In this document: positions 17,603 to 27,083 of the stretch, piece by piece | How positions within the stretch are numbered: position 1 is the stretch's first letter | How the letters are laid out: the number at the start of each line of letters is the position of its first letter | NCBI RefSeq assembly: GCF_011617465.1 | Contig: NZ_CP050153.1 | Span: 2,232,001-2,296,000, forward strand | Reading direction: 5' to 3' | Length of the DNA stretch: 64,000 nt | Origin: Brevibacterium pigmentatum | GTDB lineage: Bacteria > Actinomycetota > Actinomycetes > Actinomycetales > Brevibacteriaceae | Translations under genes and position numbers: made by a program | Notes under the pieces: generated by a model | Database searches by the model: none | Told to the model about the DNA's origin: nothing | The model's input: only the letters and a program-made list of their open reading frames with translations

Positions 17603-20524
17603 ATGAAGCACATCGGAGACAACGACGGACGGGAATTCGGCCTGCCCGCCGTTCCCCCTGCTGAGGCAGACCACCGGACTCTGTCCCAGTTCCGTCGGGC
17701 CCACGGACGTCGCTTGGAGATCGCCCAGGACAATGAGCTCGTCTCCCTGCTGGGCACCTATTCACAGAGCAGCCTCGCCCAGATCCGTTCCTTCGTCGCC
17801 ACCAGCCATGTCGTCGCCCAAGACGTCGCTTATGCCCTCGGGCTCACAGGCAGTCAGCCCGACTCGGTCTACGAGTTCGCGTCATTCACCAGGACTGCCG
17901 CACGCTGCAACCAGTCCGAGAACAAGGGAACCGAAGTCGACCCCAGCAGCGACGACTGCATAGTCGACGTGCCTGCCGACGACGTGTTCTCATCGCGCAG
18001 AGCCTGGACCCGCCGAGAAACACTGGCAATGGCACAGGCAGTTGTCCAGGTCGAAGCCGAAACCGGGACGAAGATCGGCGTAGTCTCAGGACGGAAGAAG
18101 AATCGTGCCGTCGGCCGCCGCCATCGTCGAGTGCGGAAGCTCGCCGAGGAGTTCCTGACCGACCCCGCTCTCCTACCGGACTTTCCCGGCTATGACCCGA
18201 AGCTGACCTTCTTCACGTGGCTGCGCGGCAACGTCGAGCCGACCGAGGCCGGCGTCTATTCGAGTCTCCTCGGCGCAACGACGAGCAACGCTCTCAGGCA
18301 CATGACCTCGTCGATGACGCTGACCCACGGACTGCCGAAGTTCCTCAAACGATGCCTGGACGGAGACTTCACAATCGAGCACGTCGACTGCGTGACTCGC
18401 GCGTGCCGTGACCTGCACTTCGAACATCTCCCGAAACTCGACGACTATCTGGCGCGCAGGCGCGCCGACATTACGATCGAGACGTTCAAGCGCTCGGTCG
18501 CCCTGCAGATCTCGGTGCTGCAGCCGGCCGTGGACATGCTGAAGAGCGTTTCACTGCGGCGCCGGGTCGACTTCAGCACCGGCGACGACGGAACCGCGTA
18601 CCTCACTCTGACCGGGCCTGCCCCGGAGCTGCAGGCGTGCTTCAGAAGGCTCGATGCCTTCGCCCGGGCAGTTCATAAGAACAATACGAACGCGTTCTCG
18701 AATCAGCTGAAAGCAGGCGACTGCTTCGATGAGGAGCGTTCGATCTCAGCACTGATGTTCGACATTCTCACGCGCACGCGCCCACAGATGAAGCTGCGCA
18801 TCATCAGCACGAACGCGACGGACAACGAGTCAATGAGCACCGATTTCTCTCTCGATGGTCTCTTCGCCGGACCCGACGGCACCCCGATGCACGAAGGCGA
18901 GGCCCTGCTCGACTACATCGAGCGGGTGTTCGACGACCTGCACACGAACGGATACGCAGCACAGACACAGTCTGCGCCAGCGGATTCGGGAGCCTCCGCA
19001 CACACCGAATCCAACCCCCAGAATTCCGTTGGCCATGGTGAATCTGATGATGCAACCCGCACGCCGCAAGTCGATTCCTGCCAGGCGCCCACCACTCCGG
19101 CCGACCGCGCTTTCGAATCCCAACTGCTCGAGGCCATCCTCAGCAGCAACAGCACCACAGATCGCGATACGGCCGAAGCACTCTCGAATCTCATCGGCTC
19201 GCAGTCCAGCGGAGCTCGCCCCACGGCCGAGGGATCCGAAGCTGCAGCATCGGGCGCCGTCGACGCCTTCGGCAATCCGATCCTCGATGCCGGCGAGCGC
19301 CGCATCAGCTTCGAATTCCTTCTCGACATGCCGACCAATGAGTCTTGGCTGGCGAATCAGGCCAGCACCTTCATCACCGTTCCCATGCTGACTCTGCTCA
19401 GCCGATTCCAGTCTGATGACGACGGCCAGCCGCCACCGAACTCAGATCCCCCAAGCCCACCGCCTCCACCCGTCGATACCTCAGATCCGCCACCACCAGC
19501 CACCGGTCCCCCGGTACCACCACAGGTAGAACCACGACCATCGCCGCTCTCCACCGCGCAGTCAGCACCTCATGCACCGCTGACTTCAGGAGAGGTGTGC
19601 GACCTGGCGGGCATGCTTCCAAACGGGTCACCGATCCCAGCCGACATGGCACGGCGGGTCGCCGGCTACTCCACCACATGGACCAGGTTGCTGACCGACC
19701 CGGCGACCGGAACTCCTGTCGATGCGAAGGCAACGTCCTACGCAATCCCCAACAGCGTGCGCAAAACACTTGTTGCTCAGTTCGTGACGTGCACTTTTCC
19801 GGGATGCACTCAACCTGCTGAGGTGACCGAGGTCGACCATATCGACCCGTTCAATCACTCCGACCCGACTCAGGGTGGTCTCACCCGCTTCGGAAATCTC
19901 CACTGCCTGTGCAAGGCGCACCACTTGCAGAAGACCAACGGCAACTTCGACGTGCGGATGACCGAGCCCGGTCACCTGGAGTACGTATTCCGCAAGGGCG
20001 TCTCCGTGGAGGTCGTCTCACCGGATAACCCCATCAGCGTTGAGCATGCCCGGCTCTTCCTTGCACGATTCGGCGCTGGCATCTCCCCGGCAGGTCGAGC
20101 AATCGCACCGGAGCACACGAGCATGGACGATCCACTTGCCCGCGAGCATGTTCCTGCCTCCGAGCGTGATTCCGATGCCGAGCGTGGAACCGCTGCTGAG
20201 AGTGCATCCGATGCCGAGCGTGGAACCGCTGCTGAGAGTGCATCCGACACTGAGACAGCATCTGTCGACAATGGCAGTGCAGCCGCGAAGCACCCCGTTC
20301 CCGGCGATCGGAAGCAGGCGCGAGAATGTCCCGAACCAGCTGCGGCCGACGGAACACCCGGTTGGAGGGAACTCCTTGCCGAGGACCTCTGCGCGTTCAC
20401 ACCCAACCCTGCGGAGTGTAACCCTGAGAAGGCACGTGGCACCGAGCCTGCAGACCAGGAGGACGAGGAGAGCTCCGAGTTGCGCGACTGGTTCTGGGAC
20501 TCGGGCGAACCTCCGCCGTTCTGA
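17603..20524 (+). CDS. DUF222-domain HNH endonuclease, unusually long
   Basis: 973 residues. The N-terminal half contains a DUF222 (13E12-type) region (LRGNVEPTEAGVYSSLLGA, then DFSTGDDGTAYLTLTG). A Pro-rich linker at about residues 607-650 follows. The HNH nuclease is near residues 727-780: CTFPGCTQPAE, EVDHIDPFNHSDPTQGG and CLCKAHHLQKT, with both His-Asn-His residues and zinc cysteines present. The C-terminus contains a near-perfect repeat of ERGTAAESASD units coded by 33-bp tandem DNA. Such genes are abundant, multicopy and variable in actinobacteria; their role (mobile-element remnant, defence, or self-splicing associated) is not established. Typical members are about 400-550 residues. 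Start supported by GAGAGG at about 10 nt. Confidence 0.88.
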   Translation: MKHIGDNDGREFGLPAVPPAEADHRTLSQFRRAHGRRLEIAQDNELVSLLGTYSQSSLAQIRSFVATSHVVAQDVAYALGLTGSQPDSVYEFASFTRTAARCNQSENKGTEVDPSSDDCIVDVPADDVFSSRRAWTRRETLAMAQAVVQVEAETGTKIGVVSGRKKNRAVGRRHRRVRKLAEEFLTDPALLPDFPGYDPKLTFFTWLRGNVEPTEAGVYSSLLGATTSNALRHMTSSMTLTHGLPKFLKRCLDGDFTIEHVDCVTRACRDLHFEHLPKLDDYLARRRADITIETFKRSVALQISVLQPAVDMLKSVSLRRRVDFSTGDDGTAYLTLTGPAPELQACFRRLDAFARAVHKNNTNAFSNQLKAGDCFDEERSISALMFDILTRTRPQMKLRIISTNATDNESMSTDFSLDGLFAGPDGTPMHEGEALLDYIERVFDDLHTNGYAAQTQSAPADSGASAHTESNPQNSVGHGESDDATRTPQVDSCQAPTTPADRAFESQLLEAILSSNSTTDRDTAEALSNLIGSQSSGARPTAEGSEAAASGAVDAFGNPILDAGERRISFEFLLDMPTNESWLANQASTFITVPMLTLLSRFQSDDDGQPPPNSDPPSPPPPPVDTSDPPPPATGPPVPPQVEPRPSPLSTAQSAPHAPLTSGEVCDLAGMLPNGSPIPADMARRVAGYSTTWTRLLTDPATGTPVDAKATSYAIPNSVRKTLVAQFVTCTFPGCTQPAEVTEVDHIDPFNHSDPTQGGLTRFGNLHCLCKAHHLQKTNGNFDVRMTEPGHLEYVFRKGVSVEVVSPDNPISVEHARLFLARFGAGISPAGRAIAPEHTSMDDPLAREHVPASERDSDAERGTAAESASDAERGTAAESASDTETASVDNGSAAAKHPVPGDRKQARECPEPAAADGTPGWRELLAEDLCAFTPNPAECNPEKARGTEPADQEDEESSELRDWFWDSGEPPPF

Positions 20525-20559
20525 GCTGAGTCCTACCTCGTGATCGCGAACACGGAAAG

Positions 20560-20603
20560 GGCCGACGACACTCAGATCAGAAACGATCCGAATATCGTCG
20601 GCC
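20560..20603. terminator. Possible terminator between DUF222/HNH and thiolase
   Basis: GGCCGACGA (20560-20568) pairs with TCGTCGGCC (20595-20603); the 26-nt loop contains a smaller GATC pairing. It sits between convergent genes. Confidence 0.5.
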
Positions 20604-20658
20604 TTCCAGGTTCAGCGACAGTGTTGCCCTGTTCCGGCTGAACGGTTGGTTGAATGCC

Positions 20659-21858
20659 TCAGCAGACTTCGAACAGTCCGGCCGCCCCCTGTCCGCCACC
20701 GATGCACATCGTGACGACGACGTACTTCACTCCACGGCGACGCCCCTCGATGAGGGCGTGTCCGACGAGGCGAGCACCGGTCATTCCGTAGGGATGTCCA
20801 ACGGAGATGCCACCGCCGTCGACATTGTACTTCTCCGGGTCGATGCCGAGGCGGTCCCGGCAGTACAGCGCCTGCACTGCGAAGGCCTCGTTGAGCTCCC
20901 ACAGTCCGATGTCGTCGATGGAGAGACCATGGTTCTTCAGCAGCTTCGGAATGGCGAACACGGGACCGATGCCCATCTCGTCCGGCGCACAGCCGGCCAC
21001 GGCCATACCACGGTAGATGCCCATCGGTTCGAGTCCGCGTCGACTGGCTTCATCGCTCGACATGACCACAGAAGCAGACGCACCATCGGAGAGCTGCGAC
21101 GCATTGCCCGCAGTGATACTCGGAACCTTCGACGCCACACCGGGCTCGAGTACGGGGTTGAGGCCGGCGAGACTTTCGAGAGTCGTCGACGGGCGGTTGC
21201 CCTCGTCGGCCTCGAGGAGCACATCCTGACGCGAGGTCTCCTTCGTCTCCTTGTCGACGACGACCTTCGTCGTCGGCAGGGGCACGATCTCGTCGTCGAA
21301 CCGTCCGGCTTCCTGGGCGGCGGCGGTACGCTGCTGCGACGACAAGGAGTATTCGTCCTGAGCCTCACGGCTGACGCTGTAGCGCTCGGCAACGACCTCT
21401 GCGGTGGCGAGCATCGGATAGTAGATTCCGGGAACGTTCTCTTCGAGCCACGGATCCTTGGCCCGGAATGTGTTCATCTTGTCATTCTGAACGAGCGACA
21501 CCGACTCCACGCCACCGCCGACGACGATCTCCTGACCGTCGAAGAGGATCTGCTTCGCTGCGGTTGCAATACCCATCAACCCGGATGAGCACTGCCTGTC
21601 GATCGACATTCCCGGAACCGTCACCGGCAGACCTGCTCGCAGTGCTGCCTGCCGAGCGACATTCGTACCTTGGCTGCCCTGCTGCAGAGCGGCACCGAAG
21701 ACGACGTCCTCGACTTCGCCGCCTTCGAGACCGGCACGCTCCACGGCGTGCTTGATCGCGTGGCCGGCCAACTCCTGAGCCTGGGTGTCGTTGAAGGCAC
21801 CACGGTAGGCCTTGCCGATCGGCGTACGTGCCGTCGACACAATGACTGCTTCCCTCAT
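20659..21858 (-). CDS. Acetyl-CoA C-acyltransferase (thiolase)
   Basis: 399 residues from ATG 21858, with AAAGGTGA 7-8 nt upstream (a GTG three codons earlier is less likely). All thiolase residues are present: nucleophile Cys90 in [12 protein letters not shown], His in GHPYGMTG and the second Cys in MCIGGGQG. It either cleaves 3-ketoacyl-CoA in beta-oxidation or condenses two acetyl-CoA. Pairing with a downstream-oriented SDR reductase fits fatty-acid or hydroxybutyrate metabolism; the sequence does not choose between them. A gap of 51 nt separates it from the SDR gene, probably one transcript. Confidence 0.92.
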   Translation of the reverse strand: MREAVIVSTARTPIGKAYRGAFNDTQAQELAGHAIKHAVERAGLEGGEVEDVVFGAALQQGSQGTNVARQAALRAGLPVTVPGMSIDRQCSSGLMGIATAAKQILFDGQEIVVGGGVESVSLVQNDKMNTFRAKDPWLEENVPGIYYPMLATAEVVAERYSVSREAQDEYSLSSQQRTAAAQEAGRFDDEIVPLPTTKVVVDKETKETSRQDVLLEADEGNRPSTTLESLAGLNPVLEPGVASKVPSITAGNASQLSDGASASVVMSSDEASRRGLEPMGIYRGMAVAGCAPDEMGIGPVFAIPKLLKNHGLSIDDIGLWELNEAFAVQALYCRDRLGIDPEKYNVDGGGISVGHPYGMTGARLVGHALIEGRRRGVKYVVVTMCIGGGQGAAGLFEVC

Positions 21859-21909
21859 GGGTCTCACCTTTCGAAGATGTTCGTTGATTCGTCGTGAGGA
21901 CGGCGGCGA

Positions 21910-22653
21910 TCAGTCCTTCGGACCGCCAGCGACGTAGATGACCTGACCGGAGACGAAGCCGGCTCCCTCGGAGGCGAGGAACGATGCAGTGTGAGCAATG
22001 TCCTCGGGCTTTCCCGATCGGGCGACGGGGATCTGCTGGACCGAGGCCTCCACGAAGTCCTCGAAGCCCATACCCACGCGCTCGGCGGTGGCCTTGGTCA
22101 TATCCGTTTCGATGAAGCCGGGAGCAATGGCGTTCGCGGTGATGCCGAACTTGCCGAGCTCGATCGCCCAGGTCTTCGTGATGCCCTGGATGCCGGCCTT
22201 GGCAGCGGAGTAGTTCGTCTGTCCGCGGTTGCCCTGTGCCGAAGTGGACGACATCGAGATGATGCGGCCGAACTTCTCTTCGACCATGTAGGACTGCACG
22301 GCCCGCGCCATGAGGAAAGCTCCGCCGAGGTGGACGGAGAGGACTTTGTTGAACTCCTCGTGAGTCATCTTGAACAGGAGGTTGTCGCGCAGGATTCCGG
22401 CATTGTTTACCAGGACGGTCGGCGCGCCGAGTGTCTCGGCAACCTGCTTGACCGCGGCATTGACCGAGTCCTCGTCAGAGACGTCGGCCTCGAGGCCGAG
22501 GGCTTCGCCGCCAGCGTCCTTGATGGCGGCAACGGTCTCGTCGGTGGGGCCCATATCGAGAACGGCGACCTTGAGTCCGTCGGCTCCGAGTCGCTTGGCG
22601 ATGGCGGCTCCGATGCCGCGGCCTCCACCGGTGACGATTGCTGTACGAGTCAT
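21910..22653 (-). CDS. SDR-family oxidoreductase, FabG-like 3-oxoacyl reductase
   Basis: 247 residues from ATG 22653, with AGGAG 7 nt upstream. The cofactor site is GGGRGIG at residues 9-15, followed by NNAG near 87, catalytic Ser in MSSTSAQGN, and YSAAK. The length and the IAPGFIETDMT segment are typical of FabG/PhaB-type NADPH reductases of 3-oxoacyl thioesters. With the adjacent thiolase it could reduce the acetoacetyl-CoA produced there. It is divergent from the ABC transporter operon. Confidence 0.9.
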   Translation of the reverse strand: MTRTAIVTGGGRGIGAAIAKRLGADGLKVAVLDMGPTDETVAAIKDAGGEALGLEADVSDEDSVNAAVKQVAETLGAPTVLVNNAGILRDNLLFKMTHEEFNKVLSVHLGGAFLMARAVQSYMVEEKFGRIISMSSTSAQGNRGQTNYSAAKAGIQGITKTWAIELGKFGITANAIAPGFIETDMTKATAERVGMGFEDFVEASVQQIPVARSGKPEDIAHTASFLASEGAGFVSGQVIYVAGGPKD

Positions 22654-23100
22654 GAACAAGCTCCTAAAGATGATGTTGCGTCATTGCCGAGGGGAACCGA
22701 GTGGGCACCTGCGGTTCGCGTCTGCATCGGACCTGATGTGATGCAGATCTCCCATGCAGCTATGCCCACTGTAGACCAATTCCGTCACTGAACGATTGTT
22801 TGCTCACTTTTCAGACACATGGCCAGGTCGAACGCTTCAGAACCGCAGAGCCGATCTGAGAAATTCGGCACGCACGCAGTCCGACCTCGCCTTATGCTCT
22901 CCGCGACTGGGTCAGTCCCGAAGATTATCGAACGTTCAAGAATCTAGCCCAAAACCATTGACTTCACCAGAGTGATTTGGAAATGTTCACACCAGTCGAA
23001 GTCCATTACGGATTGACGACGACTCCGGGAACTGTCACTGACGACGTCCCGGACACCGTGTGGAGCAAGCTCGCTCCAGGAGCTTTTCAAAGGAGAAAAG
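22654..23100. other. Divergent control region, SDR/thiolase versus ABC transporter
   Basis: 447 nt without a convincing gene. Contains the candidate promoter at 22958-22986, a palindrome around 22929-22936 (GAACGTTC) that could be an operator half-site, and a short GGAGC/GCTCC hairpin about 20 nt before the first transporter gene. Confidence 0.5.
22958..22986 (+). promoter_or_regulatory. Candidate promoter of the ABC transporter operon
   Basis: TTGACT (22958-22963), 17-nt spacer, AAATGT (22981-22986). It would give a leader of about 110 nt before ATG 23101. Confidence 0.45.
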
Positions 23101-24315
23101 ATGAACTCTGTCTCGCGAAGTCGCCGCCGGAGACTATCGGCAGCAGCAGCTTTGGGCGCAATCGCATTGACTGCCACAGCCTGCGGAGGCGGTGGCGGTT
23201 CAGGTGAGGGCGACACGGTCGTCATCGGCTATACAGGACCGCTCAGCGGCGGTGGCGCCGCATACGGTGAGAACGTCAAGATCGGTCTCGAAATGGCCAT
23301 CGACGATCTCAACGCAGACGGGGTCGAGGTCGATGGCAATCCCGTGATCCTTGAGCTGAAGTCCCTCGACGACAAATACGCACCGTCCACCGCCGCGAGC
23401 AATGCTCAGCGGTTGGCCGATCAGGACAAGGCCCCTGTGGTCGTCTCCCCGAACGCCGGAGCAATCAAGGCGATTCAGCAGATCAACAGCGGCAGGTCGA
23501 ACTTCCTCATCTCTGCGTACACGTCCGATCCCGCGATCGTGCAGGCGGACAACCCCCTGACGATGATGATCCCTCCGAATTTCGAATCCTATGCTGAGGA
23601 ATTCTCCGAGACTGCCATGGAGCACGGGGGCAAGAAGCTCGCTCTGCTCGGAACTCAGAGTGAGTACGGGCAGCAGTGGACCAAGTCGATCAAGGACGCG
23701 TGGAGCGAAGCCGGCGGGAAGATCGGCGGCGACAACAGCGTTGACTACGCAACTGTGTCCGATTTCGCGGGCCCTGTCTCGAAAGCCCTGTCGGAGAAGC
23801 CCGATGCGATCTTCGTCGGCGGACCATCCCAACCGACAGCATTGATCATGGAAGAAGCTCGTAAGCAGGGCTTCAAGGGCAGCTTCCTCGTCATGGATCA
23901 GGCAAAGCTGGATGAGATGGCCACGGTGACGAAACTCGACAATCTCAAGAATTCGGTCGGCGTTCTGCCGGTTTCCGAATATGAAGATCCCGGCACTAAG
24001 GACTTCCTGAAGAAGTTCGCTGAGAAGGCCGGAAAGAAGAAGGTTCCGACCAGCGAAACGGCGCTGAACTACCAGGGCATTGCGATCGTCGCGAAGGCGA
24101 TGGAGGTTGCGGGGACAACGGACGACCCGGAGAAGATTCGCGAATCCATCGGTGAAGCGCTGCCAGAGGTCGACGACAAGTACAAGGTCAATGGCTTCCC
24201 GAACGAGATCACGGAACAGGGACACCTCCTCAATCCCGATCTGGAGGCAACCTTCCTCAATGAGGACGGCAAATACACCAAGGTGCCGATCGAACAGGTA
24301 TCCGACGATAAGTAA
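23101..24315 (+). CDS. ABC transporter substrate-binding lipoprotein (branched-chain amino acid type)
   Basis: 404 residues. The N-terminus has an Arg-rich start, a hydrophobic stretch and a lipobox ending at Cys28 (LTATAC), so it is anchored to the outer face of the membrane. The mature part has the periplasmic binding protein type 1 pattern (VIGYTGPLSGGGAAYGENVKIG... then a PSTAASNAQRLADQDKAP segment). Known members bind Leu/Ile/Val, amides, urea or aromatic acids; the ligand is not evident. The start has AAAGGAG close upstream. It is the first gene of a five-gene operon. Confidence 0.93.
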   Translation: MNSVSRSRRRRLSAAAALGAIALTATACGGGGGSGEGDTVVIGYTGPLSGGGAAYGENVKIGLEMAIDDLNADGVEVDGNPVILELKSLDDKYAPSTAASNAQRLADQDKAPVVVSPNAGAIKAIQQINSGRSNFLISAYTSDPAIVQADNPLTMMIPPNFESYAEEFSETAMEHGGKKLALLGTQSEYGQQWTKSIKDAWSEAGGKIGGDNSVDYATVSDFAGPVSKALSEKPDAIFVGGPSQPTALIMEEARKQGFKGSFLVMDQAKLDEMATVTKLDNLKNSVGVLPVSEYEDPGTKDFLKKFAEKAGKKKVPTSETALNYQGIAIVAKAMEVAGTTDDPEKIRESIGEALPEVDDKYKVNGFPNEITEQGHLLNPDLEATFLNEDGKYTKVPIEQVSDDK

Positions 24316-24400
24316 CTTCCGTCAGCGGCTGTATTGAAGGTGAGGCGCATGAGTGCGCCTCACCCGGCCGAACTCATGCCTGCAGAGGACCCGACTGATC

Positions 24401-25267
24401 ATGACCCTCTTCATCCAACAGCTTTTCAACGGCCTCGCGCTGGGCGGCGTCTACTGCCTCGCTGCGATCGGTCTGACCTTGGTTTTCGGAGTGCTGCGCA
24501 TTCCCAACCTGGCTCACGGTGCGCTGTATATGCTCGGCGCCTACATCACCTACTTCTTCCTCACGACCGTCGGCGTTCCCTATATCGCCGCGATCGGCAT
24601 CGCGGCGATCATGCTCTTCGTCGTCGGTGTTGGGCTCGAACGCCTCGTATTCCACCCCTTGCGCAACTCCCCGCATACCCACCACATGATCGCGGCCGTC
24701 GGTGCGATGTTCTTCTTCCAAGCCCTGGCTCAAGCGATATGGGGTGCTGACTTCCGACGTATGGACACACCGATCACCGGCGAACTGCGCATCCTCGGCG
24801 CCGAGATCTCTGCTCAGCGGATCGTCATCATCGTCACTGCGGTGATCGTCTTGGCGCTGTTGGCGCTGTTCATCAAGCGGTCCATCCACGGCCAGACGAT
24901 CGAAGCGATCGAACAGGACCGCGTCGGTGCATCGCTGGTCGGCATCAACCCGTCGATGGTATCGATGCTGACGCTGGGGCTGTCCGCCCTGCTGGCCACG
25001 ATCGCGGCGGGCCTCGTCGCACCGATCAATCTCCTGTCTCCGACGATGGGCGATGCGCTCAATCTCAAAGTGTTCGCCATCATCATCCTCGGTGGTCTGG
25101 GTTCGCTTCCGGGCGCCATCGTCGGCGGATTCGCACTCGCCATCGCAGAAACGATGACGGCGACCTACATCTCCTCAGCCGTCGGAGAAGCCGTGGCATT
25201 CGTCGTTCTCGTCGCTGTGCTGGCCATCAAACCGAACGGACTGTTCACGAAGGCGGTGCAGCGATGA
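24401..25267 (+). CDS. livH: Branched-chain amino acid ABC transporter permease LivH
   Basis: 288 residues, eight or so hydrophobic segments, with the LivH start (QQLFNGLALGGVYCLAAIGLTLVFG) and the loop VGASLVGINPSMVSMLTLG. The ATG at 24401 begins the LivH homology; an open frame from 24353 does not look like this family. The ribosome site (AGAGGA) is 11 nt away, longer than usual. Forms the channel with LivM. Confidence 0.92.
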   Translation: MTLFIQQLFNGLALGGVYCLAAIGLTLVFGVLRIPNLAHGALYMLGAYITYFFLTTVGVPYIAAIGIAAIMLFVVGVGLERLVFHPLRNSPHTHHMIAAVGAMFFFQALAQAIWGADFRRMDTPITGELRILGAEISAQRIVIIVTAVIVLALLALFIKRSIHGQTIEAIEQDRVGASLVGINPSMVSMLTLGLSALLATIAAGLVAPINLLSPTMGDALNLKVFAIIILGGLGSLPGAIVGGFALAIAETMTATYISSAVGEAVAFVVLVAVLAIKPNGLFTKAVQR

Positions 25268-26313
25268 GCTCAATGAAGAATCCTCGGATCATCGGCACTA
25301 TCGCCGTCATCGTCCTGCTCGGCCTGACGCCCCTGGCGTTTGCGCAGGAGAACTACACGATGCGAGTGATCACCGTCGGCATGTGCGCGGCGATCGCTGT
25401 CTACGGTCTCAACATCATCCTCGGCTTCACGGGACAGCTGAACCTCGCCCAAGGCGGGTTCTTCGGCATCGGCGCCTACGGAGTCGGGCTGCTCACCACC
25501 GACTACGATTGGAGCTTCTGGACCGCATTCGTCGCAACCGTCATCGGAACTGCGGTCATCGGCTACCTCTGCGGGCTGATCGCCCTGCGCACGAAGGATG
25601 AGTACTTCGCCATCTTCACAATGGCCATCGGCTTCATCATCTTCCTCGTCATCAGCCGTTGGGAGTCCGTCACCCACGCACATTCCGGCGTCAACAACGT
25701 GAAATTCCCCGAAGGCGGAGGACTCATCGACTTCGAATCTCCGGTTGCGATGTTCTACCTGGTCTTCGCCATCCTGCTCGTGTGCATCTACACGACGTAC
25801 GCGATTCGGCGCTCGAGTGTGGGTCGCACGCTGCTGAGCATCAGGACGAGCGAAGATCTGGCGGATGCGATAGGTGTGCGCGTCGGATTCAGCAAACAGC
25901 TCGCATTCGCCGCCTCGGCTGTCCTCGGAGGAATCGGCGGCGGACTCTACGCAACTGTGGTCGGATTCATCGGCCCCCATGCGGCATCGATCGACAAGAC
26001 CTTCGAATTCCTTATGTTCATCCTCGTCGGAGGCATGGGCACTGTCGCAGGTCCGCTGCTCGGAAGCATGATCGTGACATTCCTGTTCGAACTGTTCCAA
26101 GACTTCCAGGCCTATCGATTCATCGTGCTGGGACCCATCATCGTCGCCCTCGTGATCTTCGCACCGCGGGGAATCGTCGGATACCTCGGCGGATTCGTCG
26201 ACAAACGCAATCGACGACGAAGGAGTGCAGAGGCCCGCGGTTCAGAACACAACGAGTCCTCACGATCGGATTCAGCCGCCTCAGTCGGCACCAACTCCGA
26301 GGAGGAGAAATGA
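25264..26313 (+). CDS. livM: Branched-chain amino acid ABC transporter permease LivM
   Basis: 349 residues with about ten membrane segments and family motifs YGLNIILGFTGQLNLAQGGF and ALRTKDEYFAI, plus GRTLLSIRTSEDLADAIGV. The last 40 residues form a hydrophilic, Arg- and Ser-rich tail probably in the cytoplasm. Overlaps livH by ATGA and livG by ATGA, so expression is coupled. Confidence 0.93.
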   Translation: MSSMKNPRIIGTIAVIVLLGLTPLAFAQENYTMRVITVGMCAAIAVYGLNIILGFTGQLNLAQGGFFGIGAYGVGLLTTDYDWSFWTAFVATVIGTAVIGYLCGLIALRTKDEYFAIFTMAIGFIIFLVISRWESVTHAHSGVNNVKFPEGGGLIDFESPVAMFYLVFAILLVCIYTTYAIRRSSVGRTLLSIRTSEDLADAIGVRVGFSKQLAFAASAVLGGIGGGLYATVVGFIGPHAASIDKTFEFLMFILVGGMGTVAGPLLGSMIVTFLFELFQDFQAYRFIVLGPIIVALVIFAPRGIVGYLGGFVDKRNRRRRSAEARGSEHNESSRSDSAASVGTNSEEEK

Positions 26314-27083
26314 CGCTGCTCGAAATTCGCGGTCTCGGTAAGCGCTTCGGCGGGCTCGACGCGGTCAAGGACGTGACCCTGGACGTTGAAGAGGGTCAGA
26401 TCACCGCGGTCATCGGTCCCAATGGTGCCGGCAAGTCAACGCTGTTCAACCTTGTCCACGGCTTCTATCGGCCCACGGCAGGGACCATCAGCTTCAAAGG
26501 CGAGGACATCACGCATTCGTCCCCGCACCGTACCGTAGCCGGCGGCATCGCCCGGACGTTCCAGACGACGAACCTGTTCGATGACAGCACCCTGTTGGAG
26601 AACGTCCTGGCCGGTCGGATCGTCCGCTCGAAGTCCAATGTCTTCGACGCCGTCTTCCACACGCCGCGCCACCGTCGTGAATCACGCATCAACGAAGACA
26701 AGGCGATGGAAGCTCTTGAGTACTGCGGGGTAGCGGAGTATCGGCACGATCTGGCCTCCAACGTTCCGCAGGAGGTGCAGAAGCGCACCGCAGTGGCAAT
26801 GGCACTGGCCACGGAGCCCGAACTGCTGCTGCTCGACGAGCCCGCCGGCGGCATCCCCGAAGAGGAGACTGTCGATTTCGGCGACCTCATTCGATCATTG
26901 CCGGAGCGAGGGGTCTCCGTCCTGCTCGTCGAACACAAGATGACGATGATCATGGACCTCGCGGACACGATCCTCGTCCTCGACCACGGACAGAAGCTGG
27001 CACTCGGCGCACCGGCGGAGATCCAATCCGATCCGGACGTCATCCGCGCCTACCTCGGTTCGACTGCACAGGAGGAGAACTGA
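26310..27083 (+). CDS. livG: Branched-chain amino acid ABC transporter ATPase LivG, with an altered signature motif
   Basis: 257 residues from the overlapping ATG at 26310 (preceded by GGAGGAG). Walker A is GPNGAGKS (36-43), Walker B is LLLLDEPAGG, and the H-loop is in LLVEHKM. The ABC signature, normally LSYGQQR in LivG, reads SNVPQEVQKR here near residue 150, without the Ser-Gly-Gly core; this makes one of the two composite ATP sites in the LivG/LivF dimer degenerate. The paired LivF has an intact LSGGQQQ. TGATG overlap (1 nt) with livF. Confidence 0.92.
   Translation: MTLLEIRGLGKRFGGLDAVKDVTLDVEEGQITAVIGPNGAGKSTLFNLVHGFYRPTAGTISFKGEDITHSSPHRTVAGGIARTFQTTNLFDDSTLLENVLAGRIVRSKSNVFDAVFHTPRHRRESRINEDKAMEALEYCGVAEYRHDLASNVPQEVQKRTAVAMALATEPELLLLDEPAGGIPEEETVDFGDLIRSLPERGVSVLLVEHKMTMIMDLADTILVLDHGQKLALGAPAEIQSDPDVIRAYLGSTAQEEN

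Noticed and set aside
22977..23207. Leader peptide frame ahead of the ABC transporter operon
   Set aside because: It overlaps the lipoprotein signal region in another frame and has no ribosome site.
24353..24400. Earlier start of livH
   Set aside because: The additional codons look unlike the family, which begins at the ATG at 24401.
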